This document shows, piece by piece, positions 1 to 8,752 of a stretch of 19,424 nucleotides of DNA; position 1 is the first letter of the stretch, and each line of letters begins with the position of its first letter. This DNA is from Kineosphaera sp039812485 (lineage in GTDB: Bacteria > Actinomycetota > Actinomycetes > Actinomycetales > Dermatophilaceae). The stretch is from positions 1 through 19,424 of the forward strand of contig JBDIAP010000063.1 in NCBI GenBank assembly GCA_039812485.1. The letters are read 5' to 3'. The position numbers and the translations under genes were made by a program. Under the pieces are notes generated by a model, which worked only from the letters and a program-made list of their open reading frames with translations, was not told the origin of the DNA and searched no databases.

Positions 1-59
1 AGGGCCTCCTGTGAGCGCGAGTGGTGACTTGGCAGTTCCACTCCACCGCAGGAGGCCCT
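1..59. repeat. Inverted repeat forming a long imperfect hairpin
   Basis: AGGGCCTCCTG (1-11) is the exact reverse complement of CAGGAGGCCCT (49-59). Inside it, GAGTGG (19-24) pairs with CCACTC (38-43), and ACT (27-29) with AGT (34-36), so the whole stretch can fold into one interrupted stem-loop. It lies just beyond the 3' end of the decarboxylase remnant. It could be a bidirectional terminator or the end of a palindromic mobile element. The window edge hides its other side, so no choice can be made. Confidence 0.55.
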
Positions 60-96
60 CCCCGCGCCACTGATCAGATCAGCGGATCACACCCAC

Positions 97-654
97 TCAA
101 CCAACGTCCCAGGTCAGTACACCTAGCCACGCATCTCGACGGGGCGCACGGATCCGACATCGCCCGGAAAGAGCTCGCCACCCGCCCACGTGGGTCGGGG
201 CGAACATCGTGAGCAGCGTCGGAACGACGACGACATTCGGGCCATCCGCCGCCAGCGCGTCCCGGAGCGCCGTCTCGACTCCCTCCGGCGGCACGGTGAC
301 CGCCGGGACGCCGAAGGACGCGGCGAGCGCCGCGAAGTCGGGGCGGGCAAGCTCGGTGTGGGTGGCCTGGCCGAAGGCGTCCTCCATGTATTCGCGCAGG
401 ATGCCGTAGCCGCCGTCGTCGACGATGAGCCACGTGACCGCGGCGTCGTGCTGGCGGGCCGTGGCGAGTTCGGCGATCGAGTACATCGAGGAGCCGTCGC
501 CGGCCACCGCGAGCACGCGGTCGGCACGGCCCTGTCCGCGCAGGCCGAGCGAGCCGCCGATCGCCGCCGGATAGGCGAAGGTCTCGGGGCCCGATTCGTG
601 CGTCGAAACGGCCTACGTCACCGGCTCACGCTCGTCGACGAGCGAGGCCTTGTC
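97..654 (-). pseudogene. Decayed C-terminal part of a TPP-dependent decarboxylase (benzoylformate decarboxylase / acetolactate synthase-like)
   Basis: Reading leftward, the frame gives residues of the C-terminal thiamine-diphosphate-binding domain: SGPETFAYPAAIGGSLGL, then VLAVAGDGSSMYSI (the GDG metal/TPP motif), VDDGGYGILREYM, and an end resembling VVVVPTLLTMFAPTH. Full-length members have about 530-570 residues; fewer than 190 codons are recognisable here. The same frame has a TAG at 613-615 just after a LVDE-like segment. About ten residues normally found between GGSLGL and the RVLAV strand appear missing (the text goes straight to RGQGRADRV). Past FAPTH the frame runs on about 22 codons to the TGA at 97-99, suggesting the original stop was lost too. 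A short GTG-started ORF (516 to 97) could be called but would lack the domain's first strands. I read this as a gene remnant. The original substrate cannot be told. Confidence 0.7.
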
Positions 655-838
655 AGGTGCCGCGTGCAAGCGTGGGACTTTGAACGCGTTCAATCGTGAG
701 TGCCCTCGACAACACCGCAGGTCAGCGGGCTGCAAGAATTTCCGCAAGTTTTTGCAGACCCCGACTTGCACAGGACCTCGATTGCCTGCGCCTCTCCGCG
801 TCCGGGAGGCCCCGGGCGGCGCGCGACAGGGCGCCTCG
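655..838. promoter_or_regulatory. Non-coding stretch with operator-like palindrome and phased repeats
   Basis: There is no supportable gene here. The stretch lies upstream of the decarboxylase remnant (minus strand) and beyond the stop of the iron ABC ATPase. It holds a perfect 14-bp palindrome, TTGAACGCGTTCAA (680-693), of the kind bound by dimeric LacI- or TetR-family repressors. A second element lies at 730-757, where CTGCAA and TTGCAG face each other and TGCAAG (731-736) recurs as CGCAAG (743-748) at a 12-bp step. The likeliest reading is the old control region of the broken gene, now without a target. No regulator gene is present in the window. Confidence 0.4.
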
Positions 839-1624
839 CTATGACGTGACCCCCGCGACCGGGGCGCCCGGGCGGTAGTGCACCCGCAGGCGGCCCTCGT
901 CGTCGGTCGAGACGTCGGCGCGGACCCCGTAGACGTCGCCGATGAGCTCCCGCGTGATGACCTCGACGGGCCGCCCGGCGGCGACGGCGCGACCGCCGCG
1001 CAGCACCATGACGCGGTCGCAGAACATCGCGGCGAGGCTCAGGTCGTGCAGGGCCACGACGGTCGTCACGGGGAGGTGGGTGACGAGCGTGAGGATCTCG
1101 AGCTGATGGCGGATGTCGAGGTGGTTCGTCGGCTCGTCCATGAGCAGCTCGCGCGGCTCCTGCGCCAGGGCCCGCGCGATGTGGACGCGCTGGCGCTCCC
1201 CGCCGGAGAGGGTGTGCCACGGGCGGTCGGCGCGGTCGGTCATGCCCGTCGCCTCGAGCGCGCGGGTCACGGCGGCGTCGTCGCCACGGGGGTCGCCGCC
1301 CCACAACGAGCGATAGGGGATGCGCCCGAGCCGCACGACGTCGCGGACCGCGAGGTCGACGTCGGAGTGTGCGTGCTGCTGCACGACGGCGATCGAGCGC
1401 GCGATGTCGCGGCGGCTCAGCGTCGACAGGTCGGCCCCGTCGAGCAGGATGCTGCCGCGGGTCGGGCTGGCGGCCGCGTGCATGAGCCGCAGGAGGGAGG
1501 ACTTGCCCGAGCCGTTCGGGCCCAGCAGACCGACCGTCTCCCCCGGCTCGGTGTCGAGGCTGACGGAGTCGACGACGAGATTGCCCTGGCGATCCCAGGA
1601 GACGTCCCTGGCGCACAGCGTCAT
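839..1624 (-). CDS. Iron/siderophore-type ABC transporter ATP-binding protein (FecE/FhuC family)
   Basis: Cytoplasmic ATPase of 261 residues, the usual length for FecE/FhuC proteins, which hydrolyse ATP to drive import of ferric siderophores, haem or cobalamin through a FecCD permease. Visible motifs: Walker A GPNGSGKS (35-42), Q-loop QQ (82-83), ABC signature LSGGE (139-143), Walker B LLMDEP (160-165) followed by the D-loop NHLD, and the switch histidine in ALHDLS (H193). The ATG (1622-1624) overlaps the TGA of the permease gene as ATGA, so the two are translationally coupled, and this is the last gene of a three-gene operon. The stop is TAG. The operon probably answers to the DtxR/IdeR-type box at 3854-3872. 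The substrate is not determined by sequence; the iron box favours an iron compound. Confidence 0.93.
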   Translation of the reverse strand: MTLCARDVSWDRQGNLVVDSVSLDTEPGETVGLLGPNGSGKSSLLRLMHAAASPTRGSILLDGADLSTLSRRDIARSIAVVQQHAHSDVDLAVRDVVRLGRIPYRSLWGGDPRGDDAAVTRALEATGMTDRADRPWHTLSGGERQRVHIARALAQEPRELLMDEPTNHLDIRHQLEILTLVTHLPVTTVVALHDLSLAAMFCDRVMVLRGGRAVAAGRPVEVITRELIGDVYGVRADVSTDDEGRLRVHYRPGAPVAGVTS

Positions 1625-2763
1625 CGCAGCTCCCGGCGCCGGGCGAGCAGCACGATGAAGACCGGCACCCCGACGAGGGCGGTGCCGACGCCGACCGGCA
1701 GCGGGGTCGGCGCGAAGATCGTGCGGGAGCCGGCGTCGACCCACACCATGAAGACCGCCCCGAGCAGTGCCGTCGTCGGCAGGAGGCGACTGTGCCGGTG
1801 CCCGCAGACGAGACGCGCCGCGTGCGGGAGGACGAGGCCGACGAAGCCGACCGCTCCGGTGACGCTCACGAGGACCGCCGTGATGAGCGCCGTGAGCAGC
1901 AGTAGGCCGAGGCGCACCTTGGCCGTGTCGATGCCGAGCGACGCCGCGACCTCGTCGCCGAAGGGGAACGCGTCGAGCACCCGCGCCGTGCGCCACGTGA
2001 TCGCCGCGCCGACGAGCACGGTGACGGTGCACAGCACGGCGTCCGGCCAGCGCACCCCCTCGAGCGAGCCGAGCAGCCAGAACATCACCCCGCGCGTCTC
2101 GTCGGAGTCGGCGAGCGCGAAGACGACGAGGGAGGTCAGTGCCGAGAAGAGTTGGGTGCTCGCGACGCCCGCGAGCACGACCTTGTCGGTGCCGCCGCCG
2201 GTGAGTCGCGTGAGGACGAGGACGAGCGCGAAGGCGAGGATCGCGCCGAGGAACGCCCCGCCCGACAGGCCGAGGCCGGTCCCGCCGATGCCGAGGATCC
2301 CGATGACGACCGCGCCCGTCGAGGCCCCGGAGGAGATGCCGAGGACGAAGGGATCCGCGAGCGGGTTGCGCAGCAGCGACTGCATGATCATCCCGCAGAT
2401 GCCCAGCCCGGCCCCCGTCGCCGCCGCGACGATCGCGCGCGGCAGGCGCTCCTGCCAGACGATCGCGTCTTCGGACATCCGCACCGGCGTCTGCGTCACC
2501 CCGAGGTGGTTGAGCACGATGTCGCGCACGTTGACGAGCGAGACGTCGGCGGGGCCGAGCGTGATCGCCACCGCGATCGACAACACCAGAAGCGCAGCCG
2601 CCCCGAGCAGGGCAACGAGCAGGGCCGACCGGCTGCGATCCCGGCGCGGCCCAGACCTCCGGTCCACGCCCGAGCCCGGGCCCGAGCCTGAGTTCGATGC
2701 GCCGCGCAGCGCCCGCGGTCTGGGTGACCTGCGGGGCGCCCGGGCGTCGGTCTCAGTCGACAC
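1621..2763 (-). CDS. FecCD-family ABC transporter permease
   Basis: Integral membrane permease of the BtuC/FecCD type, about 380 residues with many hydrophobic segments (around ten expected), acting as a homodimer that passes the ferric compound across the membrane. Family signatures include LPRAIVAAATGAGLGICGMIMQ, seen as LPRAIVAA then GMIMQSLLRNPLADPF, the GISSGAS turn, and the late GAVGFVGLVLPHAAR motif with its coupling role towards the ATPase. I chose the GTG at 2761-2763: it overlaps the binding-protein stop by only 11 bp and has GGGAGA about 9-10 bases upstream. An ATG at 2814 would add 17 residues and overlap the upstream gene by 62 bp. The N-terminal 45 residues are Arg/Ser/Gly-rich and presumably cytoplasmic. 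Confidence 0.92.
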   Translation of the reverse strand: MSTETDARAPRRSPRPRALRGASNSGSGPGSGVDRRSGPRRDRSRSALLVALLGAAALLVLSIAVAITLGPADVSLVNVRDIVLNHLGVTQTPVRMSEDAIVWQERLPRAIVAAATGAGLGICGMIMQSLLRNPLADPFVLGISSGASTGAVVIGILGIGGTGLGLSGGAFLGAILAFALVLVLTRLTGGGTDKVVLAGVASTQLFSALTSLVVFALADSDETRGVMFWLLGSLEGVRWPDAVLCTVTVLVGAAITWRTARVLDAFPFGDEVAASLGIDTAKVRLGLLLLTALITAVLVSVTGAVGFVGLVLPHAARLVCGHRHSRLLPTTALLGAVFMVWVDAGSRTIFAPTPLPVGVGTALVGVPVFIVLLARRRELR

Positions 2764-3808
2764 GCGCGCCGTTCTCCCGCCACCAGGCGCCGATCTTCTC
2801 CAGGCCGTCGACATACCGGATCGAGCCGTTCATCTCTGCGCCGTGCAGGCTGATGAACCGCTTCTGCTCGACGGCTTCGAGCGTCTTGGTCAGGGGGTCG
2901 GCGGTGAGGAAGGCGATCTTGTCGTCGAGCCGGTCGCCGGGGAAGCGGTCGCGCTTGAGGTCCCCGAGCACAAGCACCTGGGGGTCCTTCTTCACGACGG
3001 CCTCCCAGGTGCTCGCGATCCAGTCGTCGGAGACGTCGGAGAAGGCGTTCGTCAGCTTCGCCTTCTCCGCGAGCAGGTTCGCCGCGCCGAAGCTGCCGGC
3101 GACGTAGGGCGTCTTGGTGTCGGCGAACCAGAAGGCGACGCTCGCCTTCTGGCCGTCGACGCCCTGGAGTGCCTTCTTCTCGCGTGCGTCGAGGTCGGCG
3201 ATGAGCTGCTCGCCGCGCGGCGCGACGTCGAAGATGCGGGCGAGCTCGCGGATCTCCTGGTGGAGTTCGGCGGTCGTCACCGGCTTGGTTCGGGTGCCAC
3301 CGCCGTTGATGCTGCGCCCGCCCTCGCAGTCCATCGGCGACAGGTAAGTGGGGATCGCCGTCTCGGCGAAGCGGGCCCGGGGGGCGACGCCGCCCTGATT
3401 GAAGTGGCGCCCGAAGGACGCGGTGACGAAGTCGGGGTCCGTGCCCATGACGACCTCGTAGCTCGGGGCGTTGTCGGCCAGGCGCGGCACGTCCGTGTTC
3501 GCCTCGGCGAGGGAGGGCAGGATCGGGTCGGTCCACGACGCCGTGCCGACGATGCGGTCCTTCAGACCGAGGGAGAGAAGGATCTCCGTCGAGTTCTGGT
3601 CGAGGGAGACGACCTTGGTCGGCGGGGCCTGCAGGGTGACGCTCTGACCGCAGTTCTGCAGTGTCATCGGGAAGGCGCCGCTCGTCCCGCCAGTGCCGGG
3701 CGCGCCGGTGCCGCCCGACGGGGCCTGCGGGACGGGCTCGGAGGCGCCGCAGGCCGTCAGGGCGAGCATCGCTCCCATCGCGAGGGGTGCGAGCAGCCGA
3801 CGAGACAT
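2753..3808 (-). CDS. Iron/siderophore-type ABC transporter substrate-binding lipoprotein (FecB/TroA-like fold)
   Basis: Extracytoplasmic binding protein of 351 residues, lipid-anchored to the membrane, that captures the ligand and hands it to the permease. It has a basic start (MSRR), a hydrophobic stretch and a lipobox LTAC with the modified cysteine at residue 20. A Pro/Gly/Thr linker follows, then a class III (PeripBP_2) fold opening with the typical strand PTKVVSLDQNSTEILLSLGL. The ATG is preceded by a perfect AGGAGG four bases upstream; an upstream in-frame ATG at 3868 would bury the lipobox and is rejected. This is the first gene of the ABC operon. Its upstream DNA carries a DtxR/IdeR-type box that overlaps a TATCCT hexamer (minus strand, 3856-3861), so iron repression is the natural inference. 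The ligand (siderophore, haem, other) cannot be told. Confidence 0.92.
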   Translation of the reverse strand: MSRRLLAPLAMGAMLALTACGASEPVPQAPSGGTGAPGTGGTSGAFPMTLQNCGQSVTLQAPPTKVVSLDQNSTEILLSLGLKDRIVGTASWTDPILPSLAEANTDVPRLADNAPSYEVVMGTDPDFVTASFGRHFNQGGVAPRARFAETAIPTYLSPMDCEGGRSINGGGTRTKPVTTAELHQEIRELARIFDVAPRGEQLIADLDAREKKALQGVDGQKASVAFWFADTKTPYVAGSFGAANLLAEKAKLTNAFSDVSDDWIASTWEAVVKKDPQVLVLGDLKRDRFPGDRLDDKIAFLTADPLTKTLEAVEQKRFISLHGAEMNGSIRYVDGLEKIGAWWRENGARVD

Positions 3809-3853
3809 GAGACCTCCTGGAGACGGTTCGGTCGGGACACCCGACCCGACGCA

Positions 3854-3872
3854 CGAGGATAGCCTCACCTAA
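3854..3872. promoter_or_regulatory. DtxR/IdeR-type iron box shared by divergent ABC operon and MFS gene
   Basis: The plus strand reads CGAGGATAGCCTCACCTAA. Against the 19-bp DtxR/IdeR consensus TTAGGTTAGSCTAACCTAA it matches 15 of 19 positions, including 15 of the last 17. It sits between the binding-lipoprotein start (3808, minus) and the MFS start (3879, plus). It covers candidate -10 hexamers for both directions: TATCCT on the minus strand (3856-3861) and TAGCCT on the plus strand (3860-3865). Fe(II)-bound DtxR/IdeR would block both promoters. The binding itself is inferred from the match. Confidence 0.8.
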
Positions 3873-3878
3873 CCTTCG

Positions 3879-5144
3879 ATGGTGGCGCGAGACGGAGAGG
3901 TGGACAGCAGGCGCGCCCGGGGCGTGAGGCGTCTCACCGAACTCCCCGCCCCGCTGCGACTCCTGCTGGCCACGCAGTTCGCCTTCAACGTCGGCTTCTA
4001 CCTCGTCGTCCCCTTCCTCGCCGCCTACCTCACGGACACGCTGCAGCTCGCGGGGTGGATCGTCGGGGCGGTCCTTGGACTGCGCACGTTCTCCCAGCAG
4101 GGGATGTTCGTCATCGGGGGCGCGCTGGCCGACCGCTTCGGGATCCGGCGCTCGATCGTCCTCGGCTGCGCGATCCGGATCGCGGGCTTCGCGACGCTGG
4201 GTCTGGCGCCGTCCCTGCCGGGGGTCGTCGCGGGCGTCGTGCTCATCGGGCTGGCCGCCGCGCTCTTCTCCCCCGCGACCGAGGCGGCGATCGTCGCATG
4301 GGGCGGCCAGGTCGAGGCCGGCGGCGGCTCGACCCTGCGAGAGATCGTCGCGACCGAGGCGGTGTGCGCCAAGCTCGGCTCGCTCGTCGGCCCGGTCCTC
4401 GGTGCGGTCCTCGTCGCCGTGCCGTTCGCCACGACGTGCCTCGTCGCGGCGGGCCTCTTCGGCGTCATCCTCCTCGCCCAGCTCGTCTGGCTCCCACCCG
4501 GCGCCCGGATCGGCGACCCGCGCTCGGTCGCCGCGTCGCTGCGCCTGGTCCTGGCGAACCGGCCCTTCCTCGCCTTCGCGGCCCTGCACTCGACATATCT
4601 GCTCTCCTACACCCAGCTCTACCTCGCCGCTCCGGTCGAGCTGCGGCGCATCGGCGCGCCGGCCGTCGCGATCACGTGGGTCTTCGTCGCCGCGGCGCTC
4701 CTCGTCGTCGTCGCCCAACTGCCCGTCACTCGCCTGGCCCTGGGGTGGGGACGGGTCGCCACGCTTCGGCGCGGATACCTCGCGCTCGCCGCCGGATTCG
4801 CCTGCGTCGCGGTGTGCGCGCCGCTCGCGTCGTTCCCGGGGGTGTGGGCCTATGCGCCGCTGGCGTCGTTCGTCGTGCTCCTGCACGTCGGCGGGATCCT
4901 CGTGCTCCCCACCGCGCGCGACGTCGTCGCCCGGCTGGCCGGCGGACAGAGCCTCGGCACCTACCTGGGGTTCCTCGCCTCCGCCGGCGGACTCGCCGTG
5001 CTCGTGGGGAGCACGATCGCCGGTCGGCTGCTCGACGCCGCCGCGGGGCCGGGGCTATCCGCGAGTCTCGCGTGGCTGTTCCTCGCCGCGCTGCCCGCGC
5101 TGTCGGCGCTGCTCATCGGCCCGTTCTGCCGACGTCACCTCTGA
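3879..5144 (+). CDS. Major facilitator superfamily transporter, probably iron-regulated
   Basis: Membrane transporter of 421 residues, the normal length for a 12-helix MFS protein. After about 20 basic residues comes the first helix, and the loop between helices 2 and 3 carries motif A in the form GGALADRFGIRRS (80-92). The rest is alternating hydrophobic helices to the C-terminus. It is divergent from an iron-type ABC operon and starts seven bases after the DtxR/IdeR-type box, so a role in siderophore export or in iron-linked transport is plausible; the substrate is not readable from sequence. The ATG at 3879 has no clear ribosome site. If TAGCCT (3860-3865) is the -10, the leader would be only a few bases. 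A GTG at 3900 is an alternative start. Confidence 0.85.
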   Translation: MVARDGEVDSRRARGVRRLTELPAPLRLLLATQFAFNVGFYLVVPFLAAYLTDTLQLAGWIVGAVLGLRTFSQQGMFVIGGALADRFGIRRSIVLGCAIRIAGFATLGLAPSLPGVVAGVVLIGLAAALFSPATEAAIVAWGGQVEAGGGSTLREIVATEAVCAKLGSLVGPVLGAVLVAVPFATTCLVAAGLFGVILLAQLVWLPPGARIGDPRSVAASLRLVLANRPFLAFAALHSTYLLSYTQLYLAAPVELRRIGAPAVAITWVFVAAALLVVVAQLPVTRLALGWGRVATLRRGYLALAAGFACVAVCAPLASFPGVWAYAPLASFVVLLHVGGILVLPTARDVVARLAGGQSLGTYLGFLASAGGLAVLVGSTIAGRLLDAAAGPGLSASLAWLFLAALPALSALLIGPFCRRHL

Positions 5145-5182
5145 GGGTCCGCCGAACTCCTGACACCTCGGTGCCTCGATGA

Positions 5183-5440
5183 CAGAATCCGGACGCCGGA
5201 CTCACCGTCGACGGGCACATCGCCCTCGTCGGCTCGGCGAACATGGACCGCCGCAGCCTCCAGCTCAACTTCGAGAACAACCTCGTCGTCGCCGACGCCG
5301 GCGTCACCGCACAGGTGCGCCGGCGCCAGGAGTCGTATCTGTCGGTGTCGCACCGCGTCGACCCCGAGGCCGTCGCGGCGTGGCGATTCCCTCGACGCCT
5401 CGCGCAGGACGCCGTCGCGACCGCCGCCCCGCTGCTCTAG
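5183..5440 (+). pseudogene. C-terminal remnant of cardiolipin synthase (phospholipase D superfamily)
   Basis: The frame between a TGA (5180-5182) and a TAG (5438-5440) encodes 85 residues that match the end of bacterial cardiolipin synthases: LTVDGHIALVGSANMDRRS, LNFENNLVVAD, then a tail RRLAQDAVATAAPLL like the family's normal C-terminus. Full-length enzymes have about 400-500 residues with two HKD motifs. Here only the second half of the last motif (D..GSAN) remains. The HxK half is gone, replaced by QNPDAG. The only in-frame ATG is at 5243, inside the motif, so no working enzyme can result. The 3' end is intact, so a deletion or rearrangement removed the 5' part, with the junction close to 5190-5200, shortly after the MFS stop. 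Confidence 0.8.
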
Positions 5441-5479
5441 GGCGGCCCCGTCGCGGCCTTGCGCAGACTCACCTCCTGC

Positions 5480-6154
5480 TCAGAGCAGGGCCCGCATCGT
5501 GGCGATCTCGGCCTGCTGGGCGGAGATGATGTCGCGCGCGAGCGTCGACACCTGGGGGTCGCGCGTCGTCGTGAGGACCTGCTCGGACATCGTCACGGCG
5601 CCCTCGTGGTGCTCGATCATCATCGTGAGCCACATCCTGTCGAAGGCGGCGCCGTCGGCCTTGGCGAGCGCGGTCATGTCCTGCGCGCTCATCATGCCGC
5701 CGTGACCACCGTGACCCGTGCCGTGATCACCTCCGGCCGTCGGCGCGGCCGGGGCGCCCCACGCGGTGAGCAGGGCACGCATCGTCGCGATCTCGGGATC
5801 CTGCGCCGCCTTGATCTGCGTCGCGAGCCGACGCACCGTCGCCGAGGCGCTCGACTTCTCCAGCGCCATGTCGGCCATCTCGACGGCCTGCTCGTGGTGG
5901 GGGATCATCCCCTGCGCGAAGGCCACGTCGCCGGCGCGCGCCGCGTCCGCCGGGCCGGCGCTCGTGCCGCTCGTGCCTGACGGGGCGGACGTCGCCGGGG
6001 CGCTGGAGGTCGCCGGGGCACCGTGCCCGGCATCCCCGCTTCCGTGCGCCGAGGGGTGCTCGGTGTTCGAGCAGGCGGCCAACGCGAGCGCCGCGACGAG
6101 GGCGGTCGCGCCGATGGTGAGTCGGCGGGCGGGGCGGTGGGTTCGGGTCGTCAT
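5480..6154 (-). CDS. DUF305 copper-associated lipoprotein
   Basis: Exported lipoprotein of 224 residues. The N-terminus is basic, then hydrophobic, ending in lipobox LAAC with Cys28. A low-complexity Ala/Ser/Thr/Gly linker (about 30-70) leads to the DUF305 domain. Its two halves are marked by GMIPHHEQAVEMA (82-94) and MMIEHHEGAVTMS (178-190), each followed by a helix ending in an EIATMRALL motif. Between the halves is a His/Gly/Met-rich loop (GDHGTGHGGHGGMM, 142-155) that looks metal-binding. The DUF305 family includes copper-binding periplasmic proteins such as cyanobacterial CopM. It lies 48 bp behind copA on the same strand, with GGAGA six bases before the ATG, so it is probably co-transcribed and CsoR-controlled. 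A role in binding extracytoplasmic copper is inferred. Confidence 0.88.
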   Translation of the reverse strand: MTTRTHRPARRLTIGATALVAALALAACSNTEHPSAHGSGDAGHGAPATSSAPATSAPSGTSGTSAGPADAARAGDVAFAQGMIPHHEQAVEMADMALEKSSASATVRRLATQIKAAQDPEIATMRALLTAWGAPAAPTAGGDHGTGHGGHGGMMSAQDMTALAKADGAAFDRMWLTMMIEHHEGAVTMSEQVLTTTRDPQVSTLARDIISAQQAEIATMRALL

Positions 6155-6202
6155 GGGTGTCTCCTTCGAGTCGATGGGTGGTCCGGCGAGGTGGGCGCGC
6201 CG

Positions 6203-8596
<2,394 letters not shown>

Positions 8597-8656
8597 GTCA
8601 CTCTCCCTCGCAGTGCGGCCCGACTCGCAGCTCACACGCCCCAAGTCGGTACGAAA

Positions 8657-8671
8657 TACCCCCCTAGGGTA
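8657..8671. promoter_or_regulatory. CsoR operator 1 (copA-proximal)
   Basis: TACCC (8657-8661), five bases, GGGTA (8667-8671) is the actinobacterial CsoR-type site (TACCCC...GGGTA). It is flanked by a further dyad, GTCGGTACGAA (8645-8655) against TTCGTTACCGAC (8673-8684), which match as inverted repeats apart from one inserted base. On the minus strand it is followed by TATTTCG, a candidate -10 area for copA, about 60 bp before the copA start. Apo-CsoR would repress here and Cu(I) would release it. Confidence 0.82.
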
Positions 8672-8689
8672 CTTCGTTACCGACAACAG

Positions 8690-8704
8690 TACCCCCACAG
8701 GGTA
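8690..8704. promoter_or_regulatory. CsoR operator 2 (csoR-proximal)
   Basis: TACCC (8690-8694), five bases, GGGTA (8700-8704): the same architecture as operator 1 and exactly 33 bp from it, about three helical turns. It overlaps TATATT (8703-8708), a good -10 for csoR on the plus strand, about 45 bp before the csoR ATG. It should give autoregulation of csoR. Confidence 0.82.
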
Positions 8705-8752
8705 TATTTCGTTGCAGACCCGCCTGCGCATCACCGACGTGAAGGACGTGCC

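Noticed and set aside
878..3862. A very long plus-strand open frame opposite the iron ABC operon
   Set aside because: Its translation is low-complexity and Arg/Ala/Gly-rich, without family likeness, and it lies entirely antisense to three well-supported genes; it is a GC-rich shadow frame.
2496..4886. Long minus-strand frame covering the MFS gene and part of the ABC operon
   Set aside because: It runs antisense to the MFS gene and out of frame over the lipoprotein gene, with an extremely Arg/Asp/Glu-rich product; shadow frame.
5475..5490. Palindrome CCTGCTCAGAGCAGG at the end of the DUF305 gene
   Set aside because: It can form only a 5-bp stem with a short loop, and it coincides with the coding end (ALL-stop); too weak to call a terminator.
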